Virus record (IMG/VR): IMGVR_UViG_3300011416_000015
Span: 1-48,984 of that record
From: a virus
Reading direction: 5' to 3' (one strand)
Length of the DNA: 48,984 nucleotides
Both the position numbers and the translations under genes were made by a program. Below the pieces are notes generated by a model, which searched no databases, was not told the DNA's origin, and was given only the letters and a program-made list of their open reading frames with translations. Below are positions 36,332 through 44,900 of the stretch, piece by piece. The first letter of the stretch is position 1, and each line of letters begins with the position of its first letter.

Positions 36332-39300
36332 GCTCTCAGCCTCGCCACTTCTGATCTCAGCGTCGCCACTTCAGATTCCATCGCGGTGATCCGCGCTTCA
36401 TGGTCAATCTCGTAGATCATCATCTGCTCCGCGCCCTGCCAGAGACTAGTCACGATGGACCCGAGGGAGCGCCGCGTCTCGAAGTTCTCTGCCGATGGCA
36501 TCCACGGCAGGCGCCGCTCCGCCTGCGCGATGGCGGCCACTTCCGCGATTGAAAACAAGCGCCCGGCGTGCTCGATAGACGTGCGGCCGTCGTAGTGCAG
36601 GTCGAAGAGCCAGTCTGTCAGCAAGACGTTGTCGTCGTACACCGCGACGGCATTGATGGTCCCGGCGCCTTTCGATCCGCCCGTTGGCGCGCCCCACACC
36701 AGGCCCCCGCCCGCGCCACCTGTCGAGAAGTCCACGTACCCGGCCTGCACCACGTCGGTGCCTGATGCGGCGTCGTCTTTCGTGAAGAACAGCAGACGCC
36801 CGCCGTTGCTGCTTGCCCCGACGCCTCCGACCGCCTGGATCGTGGCCTTCCGCTGGGCTGTACCCTGGAGATAGAAGTTGATGTTGGCTAGCGAGGTCGA
36901 GCCGGCGACGCCGACCGCCTCGCCGTTGTTACCGGCCATAAGGTTCGCGTTGCTCTGCGTGTACGTCGTCGAGTCCGACCCTGTACCAGTGCGCAGCGTG
37001 TGGCTCGTCGTCACGATGTGCTGGAGGCGGATCGTGTCGGAGGCCGTCACCGTCACACGGCCGGGATGGGTTTGCGTGGACTCCAACGTGATGTCGGCCG
37101 TCCCGAAGTTGCCCAGCCCGATGCGGTCCCAGCCCTTTGCCGTCAGAAACACGTAAGCGTTGCCGTACTCTGTGGCGTCACCAACAACTGTGTTTTCCAG
37201 CGTCAGGTACTGGTCGGCGGTGCCGTCTGCGCTCCAGATGGCGTAGACATCGCCGGTGTCACCAAACCCATTCACCGTCGGACGCGTGAACCGATAGGAC
37301 GACTGGCCGGAGTAGGAACTGCCGGAGGCCGGCGCCAACGTGATCCCCGCACTGCCAATGGTGAGGTTCGCGGACACGACCGTCAGGTTCGTGCCGTCCC
37401 ACGCCACCCGGTTGCCGGCGGCGGCACCGAACGTGAACGTCGTGGACGCCAGGACGGCGTAGTTGGTCGTCCCCACACGGAATCGGATCCCGTTCGTGGC
37501 GTCGATCACGAGGTTCGCCGCGGCGGCATCGCCCATCGCGACACCGTAGAGCGAGCCGCTGACGCCGTACAACCCGTCCAGATTCCCGATCGCCCACCGC
37601 GCCGCGATGTCGCTGTAGGTTGTGCCGGTCCGCACGTTCCCGACGATCGTCGGTCCAGTCCCACTCAGCACGCCAGCCGTCGAGTAGATGTCGATGAAGC
37701 CGTTGACGGTGTCGACGGCCGCATCGCCCGCGTACCACTGGTCCGCCCCGGACCCGTCGAGATTTCTCGTGACGGTGTAGGTGTAGGCCCCCGCCGATCC
37801 ACCAGCCACCGACGCCACCGCCATCCATTCGAGCTTGCCTTCGGCTTCCAGACGGATCCGATCCCCGTTCGTGAAGTTGTTGTACTTCACGGTGATCAAC
37901 GTCCCGGCCGGCGCGAGATCCGCCGTCAGGATGTTCGTCGGCGCCACGATCACCCGCCCGCCGATCGTCGCGGTCGTGTTCTGCGCCACCAGCGTCTCAA
38001 CGACCAGCTCCGCAATGTGCGCCTGCAGGAACTTCGTCGCGGTCGCGCCGAGATTGCTGACGTAGTTCGTCGCCGGTAGGACGTGCGTCGTGAAGGTGCC
38101 GGTCCCGGTGACAGCGAGGGCGCCCGTCAACGTGAGCAACTGGCTCGCGCCGAACGTCGCCGCCAGCGTGTTCCGTGAGTAGACCCGCACGTCGCCGGAC
38201 GCATGCGAGGCGGTGATCGACACGCCCCCGGCCCCGGTGGCGATGACCTCTCCAGCCGCTTGGACCGCCGATCCGGCCGTCGTCCAACCCTGCGAGTAGG
38301 CGATCAGGAACGCGCCCGTCGTCCCGGCCGTGGCCCGCATCGAGGCCGCCGCCGTCGGCCCGGAGGTCGTGTTCTCGACGAACAGCCGATTCGTCGTCGC
38401 GCTCGCGCCGCTCCAGGTGTGGACCCCGGCGGCCGTGTGCGTGTTCACTGCGCCGAGCAGATCCACCCCGGTGAGATTGACGCCCGACAGCGAGGCGAAG
38501 TACGTCGAGCTGATCGCCGGGATCTTCCCGGTGGAGTCGATGATCCCGACCGCACCCGATCCGGCCGTGATCCCACTCGATACCGCCAGCGCCCCCGCGC
38601 GCGAGAGCGTGAGGATCGTCGCCAGTACGGCGAACGCATCCGTGAGCGTCTGGACCTGCAGCACCCCGCCCTGTAGATCGAACCGGATCGCCTTGAGGTC
38701 GGCGCCTTGGTCGGTCTCGTTGAGGTACAGCGCCGGCTCCGTCGTCGAGATGAACGGCGCGGACGTGAACGTCCAGGCGCCCGTGGCGGACGTCGCCCCG
38801 CTGATCGTGGGCACCACCAACGACCCAGCGATCGTCATGACCGTGCCGCTTTCGCTGAGGACCGAGTCGGTCAGGATGGCGCCCGTCGCCCACTTCGCGA
38901 TCTTGCCGGCGGTCCCGGATCCCCCGACGCCGCCGCTGGAGACGACCGTGACGACGCCTCCGGATGACGCCCCCGTGCTCGAGCCGCCCCAGGCCATGAC
39001 CGTCTCACCGATCGACGCCGGGAGGATCTCGCCTTCCACGGCCGTGACGTTCCGCCGCACGCGAATCCCCGCGGTGTTCTGGATCTGCACGTCCGTGATC
39101 ACGAACTGACCGCTCAGGTTCCGCTTCGTGATGTCGAACAGCTGCGTCTGCCCGGGATGGATCCCCGTCTCGAAGGTGCCGTAGCGCACCGTGCGCGGTT
39201 GGCGCATGTCACGGGCGAGGTAGGCATCGGCGAGCCCCTGCGCCACGAGCCGGATGAAGACGGTGGGCTCGGCGTACGTCTTGTCGCGACGGTCCGCGGC

Positions 39301-40242
39301 GGCTGCGCCGCCGTCCGCGAACACGGACAGCGGAAACTGTCCCGTGTAGCTCATCTCGATGTAGTGCCCCACCGCGATCACGGGGTAGCCCGGATCCTGA
39401 ATGATCGCGTTCGTCGCGGCGTCGAACGTCCATTCCATGGTGTCGACGCCGTAGACCCCTACCAGGAACCCGCCAGCCCCCCCATCGATCCGCAGCGCCC
39501 CGATCAGCGCAATCGCCGTGACGTCCAGCACAAACGACCGCGTGACGCCGTCCCCGTCGTGGCGCTCGAAATAGATGTTCCGTGTCCCTTCGCCAGCCAG
39601 GACCGTGACGTAGTTCGCGTAGTTCGAGGCGGTCGGTTGTTCGACCGTGATGTCCCCGTCCACGTAGTCCGCGACGTCGACATCTTCCACGTCGAACGGC
39701 GCCGGAGTGGCCGCGATCTCGTACATGCCGAGGACTTTCTCGTAGCTGATGTTCCAGGTCCACGCGTAGTCGGTCAGCGCCGAGAGTTGATCGAGCACGT
39801 CGCGCAGGCGTTCCCCGTCGAAGGACAGGGCCGGGAGCGTCGGGCCTGTCGCCTGCGCCGCATCGAGCGTGACCCCGTAGTCGTCGTAGTAGGGCTCCAG
39901 CGCGATGAGCGCGGCTTCCAGAGACCCGGCCGCGATGTCGAGCACGACCTGTCGACGATCGGCGATCTCGTTGTAGTCGACCGCCGAGACCCGCAAGGTG
40001 ATCGCGTCGGTCGCGGAGACCCCGCCGAACCCCGCCTCTGCTGGCTGGTCGATCGTCCCGCCGAAGATGAACGTCCCGTCTTCTGTCAGGTCGATGTCGT
40101 CGCCGACCTCGAGCCGGAACGATCCATCGAGCGACAGCATGGAACCGTCGAACAGGTTCCGCCCGTTCGGCGCCTCACGGATCGAGAACCCTGGCTGGAG
40201 GGATTTGGCGCTTGCGTTAACGCGAAACACGTAGACAGCCAC
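36328..40242 (-). CDS. Tail hub/fibre protein, 1304 aa
   Basis: The first 400 residues have a baseplate-hub look: VYVFRVNASAKSLQPGFSIR, DVLDQLSALTDYAWTWNISY, and TFETGIHPGQTQLFDITKRN resemble gp27/gp44-type hubs. A Gly/Ser/Val linker (GGSSTGASSGGVVTVVSSGG) leads into about 800 residues of Thr/Ala/Gly-rich fibre repeats. The last 60 residues (ENFETRRSLGSIVTSLWQGA; ARITAMESEVATLRSEVARL) form a fibre tip with a trimeric coiled coil. It follows the tape measure immediately, the normal place for hub and receptor-binding genes. Confidence 0.82.
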   Translation of the reverse strand: MAVYVFRVNASAKSLQPGFSIREAPNGRNLFDGSMLSLDGSFRLEVGDDIDLTEDGTFIFGGTIDQPAEAGFGGVSATDAITLRVSAVDYNEIADRRQVVLDIAAGSLEAALIALEPYYDDYGVTLDAAQATGPTLPALSFDGERLRDVLDQLSALTDYAWTWNISYEKVLGMYEIAATPAPFDVEDVDVADYVDGDITVEQPTASNYANYVTVLAGEGTRNIYFERHDGDGVTRSFVLDVTAIALIGALRIDGGAGGFLVGVYGVDTMEWTFDAATNAIIQDPGYPVIAVGHYIEMSYTGQFPLSVFADGGAAAADRRDKTYAEPTVFIRLVAQGLADAYLARDMRQPRTVRYGTFETGIHPGQTQLFDITKRNLSGQFVITDVQIQNTAGIRVRRNVTAVEGEILPASIGETVMAWGGSSTGASSGGVVTVVSSGGVGGSGTAGKIAKWATGAILTDSVLSESGTVMTIAGSLVVPTISGATSATGAWTFTSAPFISTTEPALYLNETDQGADLKAIRFDLQGGVLQVQTLTDAFAVLATILTLSRAGALAVSSGITAGSGAVGIIDSTGKIPAISSTYFASLSGVNLTGVDLLGAVNTHTAAGVHTWSGASATTNRLFVENTTSGPTAAASMRATAGTTGAFLIAYSQGWTTAGSAVQAAGEVIATGAGGVSITASHASGDVRVYSRNTLAATFGASQLLTLTGALAVTGTGTFTTHVLPATNYVSNLGATATKFLQAHIAELVVETLVAQNTTATIGGRVIVAPTNILTADLAPAGTLITVKYNNFTNGDRIRLEAEGKLEWMAVASVAGGSAGAYTYTVTRNLDGSGADQWYAGDAAVDTVNGFIDIYSTAGVLSGTGPTIVGNVRTGTTYSDIAARWAIGNLDGLYGVSGSLYGVAMGDAAAANLVIDATNGIRFRVGTTNYAVLASTTFTFGAAAGNRVAWDGTNLTVVSANLTIGSAGITLAPASGSSYSGQSSYRFTRPTVNGFGDTGDVYAIWSADGTADQYLTLENTVVGDATEYGNAYVFLTAKGWDRIGLGNFGTADITLESTQTHPGRVTVTASDTIRLQHIVTTSHTLRTGTGSDSTTYTQSNANLMAGNNGEAVGVAGSTSLANINFYLQGTAQRKATIQAVGGVGASSNGGRLLFFTKDDAASGTDVVQAGYVDFSTGGAGGGLVWGAPTGGSKGAGTINAVAVYDDNVLLTDWLFDLHYDGRTSIEHAGRLFSIAEVAAIAQAERRLPWMPSAENFETRRSLGSIVTSLWQGAEQMMIYEIDHEARITAMESEVATLRSEVARLRA

Positions 40243-42945
40243 CTACCAGCCCCTACGGTCTTTGGCTTTCACGACTGCCTTGAGAAGGACGTCACCGTCC
40301 GGCATTACAACCGTGACCTGCGTGTCGCCGGCACCGGACGTGCTCGCGCGGCTGGATGACGCGCCGCCGCTGTACCCACTGTCTCGGCTGGACGTCGGCA
40401 CGCCGGACGGGACGTACCCGTAGCCGCTCCCGGTCTGGAAGCCAGGCACCCCGTACCGTGTCGGGATGTCGAGCCCCTGCCCGAAGATCCGCCGCAACTC
40501 GTTGTAGGTGTCCGTCCCGGCAGCGAGCACCTGGTCGAAGGTCTCTTGCTTCGCCGCGATCTCGGCGTCGCGCATGATGATCTGCGCGGCCTTCTCGGCT
40601 TCGATCTGTTCCATGCGCGCCCGTTCTTGGGTCTCCACAATCCCCATGAACTCCTCGGCCGCTTCCTTCGAGACGGAATCAGACAGCGACCTGTATTCGC
40701 TTTCGAGCTTCGAGATCGCGCCGGAGTACTTCTCAGAGATCGCGTCGAGCGCGGCTTGCTGCGCGGCGGACGACTCGGCAGCGGCGGCGGCGACCTCGGC
40801 GGTCTTCTCTTTCTGTTTCGCGAGGGCCGCCGTGATCTCCTCGATCGTGGCCTTGGCCTGGGCCGGGTTGTTGCGGCCGGTCCCTTGGGTCAACTTGATC
40901 CAGAGCCGTTCCCCTTCAGCGCCGAGCGCGTTCAGCGCCTCGTGCAACCCGTCCGGACCATCGAACCCGCCCGTGAACGTCGCTGCGAAGTCCTTCACGG
41001 CATCCCGCCCGGCCGTGCCGAACAACTTGTTCCAGATGGCGCCAGCGAGCGGACCGATCAGCGAGCCGATGATCGGCAGCGCGCCAGCGAACACCTTCCC
41101 CAACGCGCTATTGAACAGCGGCCCCGCCTTGTCCACCGTGCCGACGAGCGACTTCCCAAGGTTCCCCATCGCCATCGACCCGATCGCACTGATCCCGGAC
41201 TTGAGGGCGTCGCCGCCGCCCTGGAACGCCCCCGTGATCGTCTGCGCGAGATACTGACCCATCTCCGCGGACGTCCCGAACATGCCCTCCCAAATAGATT
41301 GCCGCGGCGCCTTCGGGATGATCGGCTTCCCGATGTCGATGTCCTTGTTCCCACCGAACGTCAGGGAGCCGACCGTGATCGTCTTCGACATCGCGCCCAG
41401 TTGAGCCACGGCCTTGACGTACGCATCCACGTGCGACGCGTTGACCGCCACCTCGGTGCCGATGTCCTTCAGGTTGAGCGCGGTCAACTTCAAGCTTGGG
41501 TGCAGCGCGTTCGTCACGCGTGCCATCTCGTACAGGCGGTCGGTGAGCGTCGCGCCTTCACCTTGGAGCTTGATGGCTTCCTTGACGATGGCGTCGATCT
41601 GATCTCTGGTGAGTTGTCCGCTGGACGCCAACCGCCTGAACACGACATCCAGGTCTTTCATCGCCGCGGTCGCGTTCGCTCCCGAGTACTTCTTGAACAG
41701 GGCGTCGATCGCGTCCGCGTGCCTTTTCGCCGCTTCGGTGGCTTTGTTCATCGCCTCGCGTTTCTTGTCGAGGGCGTCGCCCTCGGCCAACAACGCCGCC
41801 ACGTCGAACTTGGGCATGACTACGCCGGCGCCGACCGCACGCGGATCGGCCCCAACCTTCGGCAGCTTGCCGAGACTGCCGACGGCGGCCTCGGCCCACC
41901 GACCTAGGTCCTGCAGGTCCTCCGAGGCCTGCTTCGTGTCGAGATGGAGCGCGGCGAAGAACCGCGCGGCGTACTCCTTTTCCTCAGGCGAGTTCCATGC
42001 CGTCAACATCTTCGAGACGCTGGCGATCATTTCGCCGGAGATGATCGTGACCTTGTTCCCGAGCTTGGTCCACGCATCGCCGGCATCATCAAGACGCCGA
42101 ATCGTTTCGGCCGACATCACGTCGGCGGACCGGCCCGTCTCGACGAACCCTTCGGCCATCGCCGCGAGCATGGCCTTGCCGCCCTTACCGAACAGTTCTT
42201 GCTGGACCTCCGCCTGCTTCATGGCGTCGGTCATCTTCGACACGGCCGTGACAGTGACTTCGAAGGCTTCCTCCGGCTTCATCGCGCGGATCTTGGAGAA
42301 CTCCAGGCCGGCGTCCGCAAGCGCTTCGCGCGTTGAATTCTCGCCGGCGCCGAGCGACTTATTCATGAACGACAGCGCCCGTTCGACGTCGTCGATCGTA
42401 CCGCCGCTTAATTTAATGGCGTAGTCCCACCGTTGCACGGCATCCGTGGACACCTTGAGCTGCGCCGCCAGGTCTTGCACGTGGCTCGCGGAGTCAATCA
42501 CGCGGCCGACGAATCCGACAACGGCCTGCGCAGAGAACGCGATGCCGACGGCGGCGCCGATCTTCGTCAGCGTGCCCAGTAGGTTCGCGCTGCTCCCTAC
42601 GCCGCCTTTAGCGGCATCGTCTACGGCCCGCAACTTGTCCGCGGTCTGCTGCATCAACGGAGGGATCGGTTGGCCTGTCTGTTTGAGTTGCGCCAACCCA
42701 GCATCCAACTGCTTGAGATTCTTCGCGGCATCGGCAACGGTCAGCGTCGACACGCTGACGTCCTTCATGGCCGCCGTGATCGTGGCCGCCTTTTCGACGA
42801 CGAGCGCGCCGTTGCGCGCCCACGTCTCCTGCATCTTCGCAATCGACGGTCCGTACGACTCGATCGCGCCCTTCCCCGCGTTGAGGTTCGCGATCAGCTC
42901 CGCCGTATTGGAGACGATCTTGACGGCAAGTTGGGGTTGAGCCAT
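40243..42945 (-). CDS. Tail tape measure protein, 900 aa
   Basis: MAQPQLAVKIVSNTAELIAN opens the tape-measure N-terminus. LGTLTKIGAAVGIAFSAQAV, VQDLAAQLKVSTDAVQRWDY and FGKGGKAMLAAMAEGF match TP901-type tape measures. A hydrophobic stretch (AGALPIIGSLIGPLAGAIWN) lies in the middle, then long Ala/Glu coiled coil. A length of 900 aa suggests a tail near 130 nm at the usual 1.5 Å per residue (inference). It lies after the chaperone pair and the gp10-like gene. Confidence 0.92.
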   Translation of the reverse strand: MAQPQLAVKIVSNTAELIANLNAGKGAIESYGPSIAKMQETWARNGALVVEKAATITAAMKDVSVSTLTVADAAKNLKQLDAGLAQLKQTGQPIPPLMQQTADKLRAVDDAAKGGVGSSANLLGTLTKIGAAVGIAFSAQAVVGFVGRVIDSASHVQDLAAQLKVSTDAVQRWDYAIKLSGGTIDDVERALSFMNKSLGAGENSTREALADAGLEFSKIRAMKPEEAFEVTVTAVSKMTDAMKQAEVQQELFGKGGKAMLAAMAEGFVETGRSADVMSAETIRRLDDAGDAWTKLGNKVTIISGEMIASVSKMLTAWNSPEEKEYAARFFAALHLDTKQASEDLQDLGRWAEAAVGSLGKLPKVGADPRAVGAGVVMPKFDVAALLAEGDALDKKREAMNKATEAAKRHADAIDALFKKYSGANATAAMKDLDVVFRRLASSGQLTRDQIDAIVKEAIKLQGEGATLTDRLYEMARVTNALHPSLKLTALNLKDIGTEVAVNASHVDAYVKAVAQLGAMSKTITVGSLTFGGNKDIDIGKPIIPKAPRQSIWEGMFGTSAEMGQYLAQTITGAFQGGGDALKSGISAIGSMAMGNLGKSLVGTVDKAGPLFNSALGKVFAGALPIIGSLIGPLAGAIWNKLFGTAGRDAVKDFAATFTGGFDGPDGLHEALNALGAEGERLWIKLTQGTGRNNPAQAKATIEEITAALAKQKEKTAEVAAAAAESSAAQQAALDAISEKYSGAISKLESEYRSLSDSVSKEAAEEFMGIVETQERARMEQIEAEKAAQIIMRDAEIAAKQETFDQVLAAGTDTYNELRRIFGQGLDIPTRYGVPGFQTGSGYGYVPSGVPTSSRDSGYSGGASSSRASTSGAGDTQVTVVMPDGDVLLKAVVKAKDRRGW

Positions 42946-43338
42946 CTACCTGCCCACGTCTTCAAGCCACTGGACGATCGCGTCCGTCAGCCGCCGCATG
43001 TGTGGTTCTTGTTCGAGCCTAGCCGAACTGAAAAAGAAAGGCCTCGCGTACATGTGGACGGTGCCCCATTCCAAGTACTTGTCGATCGGGTCCTCTCCGA
43101 TCCCCGTGCGGTACCCGAGCACGACGTAGCCCTGGCCGTCTCGGCTGAGTTCGTAGTGGATCTCTGACGCCGTCTCACCCGTACGCCGTTTGGCTCGGTT
43201 CTTCGCCTCAGCGACGATCCGCTCTGCCGTCTCACGCGCCGCGGCACGGCACACAAAGTCCGCCGACTGCGCAAGGCGATCGAACAACGCGATCAGCGCT
43301 TGGGAGTCGACGGAGGCGGAGAACATGGGGCCGGCCAT
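42946..43338 (-). CDS. HK97 gp10-like tail component
   Basis: 130 aa. SALIALFDRLAQS-type helix, AERIVAEAKNRAKRRTGETA and GYRTGIGEDPIDKYLEWGTV followed by ARPFF match HK97-gp10 proteins (KR.TG and EfGT..m.arPF). These act at the head-tail joint. Here it sits between the chaperone pair and the tape measure, a less common place. TGATG overlaps the chaperone stop, and its TAG abuts the tape measure ATG. Confidence 0.8.
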   Translation of the reverse strand: MAGPMFSASVDSQALIALFDRLAQSADFVCRAAARETAERIVAEAKNRAKRRTGETASEIHYELSRDGQGYVVLGYRTGIGEDPIDKYLEWGTVHMYARPFFFSSARLEQEPHMRRLTDAIVQWLEDVGR

Positions 43339-44124
43339 CAGAGGTTCTGTTTCCTTTTCTGTCGCTCTTCCTCAGCGAGCGCGAAGTCGATGTCACTCAC
43401 GAGCGCGAAGAACGGCGTCTTCGGCAGTCGCGCTCTCGCTTCCGCCGTGTCCGCCGCCTCCGTCATCTGGTACGCCTGCTTGTAGCACTTCGCTTCGAGC
43501 ATTTCCTCGAGATACCCGATGGGTTGTCTGTCCATCTCGACCTGAATCTCAGACGGCAGGCGCCCTGGAAAGTGCTCACAGAGATCGGCCATCCGCAACA
43601 TGTCTGGATACGGCGCGTCCTCGTCGCCGTCAAGCGATCGGTGAATCGCTTTCAGTCTTTTTTTTTGCGTCCTCCCGCTTGTCAAAGTCGAGAAACAGTG
43701 CCGGCTTGGTGAACCGCAGGACTTCGCGCGCGATGAATTCCAGACGCTCGGCATCGAGCTCGTCGACTTCGGCATCGGTCACAGGGATCGGCGTGCCGTC
43801 TTCGAGATCGACGAACGTCCAGGCCGTAGCGCCGGACTTCACGAGGGTGAGTTGATCGAACGCATGAACGGGATCGCCGATCACGGCCGGCTCGCCAGAG
43901 GCCTTCCGTTCGGCCGCCAGTTTGGCGTGCTGCGCGGCGACACGCTCCCGGTAGGCATCGCCCCCCATCTTGTCGACGTACTCGTTCAGGGCGAAGTCGC
44001 GCTCTTCGTCGGCCTTGCGGAGATGGCGGCCCGCGAGCTTCTGGATCGTGACTTCGTGTGGGGTGCCGTCAGGTCTCGGATCGAACGGGATCGTGATGGT
44101 CTTTTTGCTGCGACGTGAACTCAT
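43338..44124 (-). CDS. Tail assembly chaperone, frameshifted long form (GT-like)
   Basis: The frame open from about 43657 to 43338 continues the short chaperone after a shift at the A9 run. It reads RLKAIHRSLDGDEDAPYPDM, FPGRLPSEIQVEMDRQPIGY, YKQAYQMTEAADTAEA, and ends RQKRKQNL, the helical T-like part of lambda GT. The shift needed is +1 or -2 (not the usual -1, which stops after two codons). The fusion would be about 261 aa. It has no good start of its own in the first part, which supports the frameshift. Confidence 0.78.
43630..44124 (-). CDS. Tail assembly chaperone, short form (G-like)
   Basis: 164 aa starting MSSRRSKKTITIPFDPRPDG after AGAGGGTTCC. A beta-rich front (GTPHEVTIQKLAGRHLRKAD), a helical middle and RLEFIAREVLRFTKPALFLD then DFDKREDAKKKTESDSPIA give the typical G-like chaperone that binds the tape measure. 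It ends shortly after the A9 run. Longer starts upstream (44166) are less likely. Confidence 0.8.
   Translation of the reverse strand: MSSRRSKKTITIPFDPRPDGTPHEVTIQKLAGRHLRKADEERDFALNEYVDKMGGDAYRERVAAQHAKLAAERKASGEPAVIGDPVHAFDQLTLVKSGATAWTFVDLEDGTPIPVTDAEVDELDAERLEFIAREVLRFTKPALFLDFDKREDAKKKTESDSPIA
43658..43666 (-). other. A9 slippage site for programmed frameshift
   Basis: On the sense strand the codons read GCA-AAA-AAA-AAG-ACT, that is nine A in a row, 29 codon-frame bases before the short-form stop. Runs of nine A are known to cause ribosomal or transcriptional slippage. Deleting one A (or a -2 shift) enters the long frame. Confidence 0.75.
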
Positions 44125-44204
44125 GGAACCCTCTGAAAGAGGAGAACGGGTGGGCCGTGACCCCATGCCACGGCCGGTCCGTCTCGTGTTTCACCTACTG
44201 ACGA

Positions 44205-44648
44205 TTAACTCCACGCGCCGTCGAAGCCGCTGGCGCCCTGCGCCGGCCGCAACACGACCGACAGCCGCGTCAGTTTCTCGTTGACGACGACGGGTTCGGT
44301 CTTGATCAAGTGGTAGTGCCCTGACCATGTCGCCCCCGTCGCGACCACCGCGGAGACCAGTCGACCCGCACTCCCGACCGCCTTGTCACCCGCGACCTGT
44401 TTCAGCACGGTCCATGACCCAACCGTTGCGGCTGTTTCATAGAGCACCGAGAACACCAGGTCCGGGCTCTTGGTCATACCGACCGGCGTGTGTCCTTCGG
44501 CCGTTGATCCGAACGGATTGGACTGCTCGGTGATTGACTCGATCGCCATGCCGCTGATGGACTCCGGCGCAGGCGAGATGGTCCGCGCCGTCCCCCCAGG
44601 CGAGTCTTCGATCGAAAACGTGAAAGAAACGGAGCTATCTTTTGCCAT
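44205..44648 (-). CDS. Tail tube-type protein, short paralogue
   Basis: 147 aa. EQSNPFGSTAEGHTPVGMTK matches the corresponding segment of the 344-aa gene (DQSNPLGSGAEGHDPVGVTK). The rest is beta-rich (VGSWTVLKQVAGDKAVGSAG; HLIKTEPVVVNEKLTRLSVV), as in tail tube proteins. It is directly before the chaperones, the usual place of the major tail protein, so this is the best candidate for it. Confidence 0.72.
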   Translation of the reverse strand: MAKDSSVSFTFSIEDSPGGTARTISPAPESISGMAIESITEQSNPFGSTAEGHTPVGMTKSPDLVFSVLYETAATVGSWTVLKQVAGDKAVGSAGRLVSAVVATGATWSGHYHLIKTEPVVVNEKLTRLSVVLRPAQGASGFDGAWS

Positions 44649-44672
44649 GTGCGTTCCCGCCTTCGTGCCCGC

Positions 44673-44900
44673 TTATCGCGGGCGGTTATCGTCTGCGTGC
44701 GTGACGCCCTGTTGCGCCTGACGGGCCTTCCGCATCTCCACCCACGAATCGAGCGCCTTCCGTAATCCAACCACGTATCGATACGCCGTCCACCCGCTGG
44801 CGAGCTCTGACGGACTCTCTTCGGTATCCAGAAGGAACTTGATCGCCCGCTCCGTCTCGGCGGCTGACGCCAACGCACCAGCCAGCCGGTCGTCATCCAC
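44673..44900 (-). CDS. Small protein between tail tube genes
   Basis: 75 aa from a GTG adjacent to the upstream TAG (TAGGTG). It is helical (LASAAETERAIKFLLDTEES; YVVGLRKALDSWVEMRKARQ). No family is recognised. It separates the two related tail proteins. Confidence 0.55.
   Translation of the reverse strand: MDDDRLAGALASAAETERAIKFLLDTEESPSELASGWTAYRYVVGLRKALDSWVEMRKARQAQQGVTHADDNRPR

Noticed and set aside
38203-39109. Several overlapping rightward and leftward frames inside the fibre repeats
   Set aside because: They are shadows of the Thr/Ala/Gly repeats in other frames, with repetitive Arg/Pro-rich translations.
39157-41907. Rightward frames of 400 and 453 codons opposite the hub/fibre and tape measure
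   Set aside because: They are antisense to well-supported structural genes, lack ribosome-binding sites, and have no recognisable domains.
43630-43670. A -1 frameshift as in lambda G/GT
   Set aside because: After a -1 shift the reading would be AAA-GAC-TGA and stop at once. Only +1 or -2 enters the long open frame.
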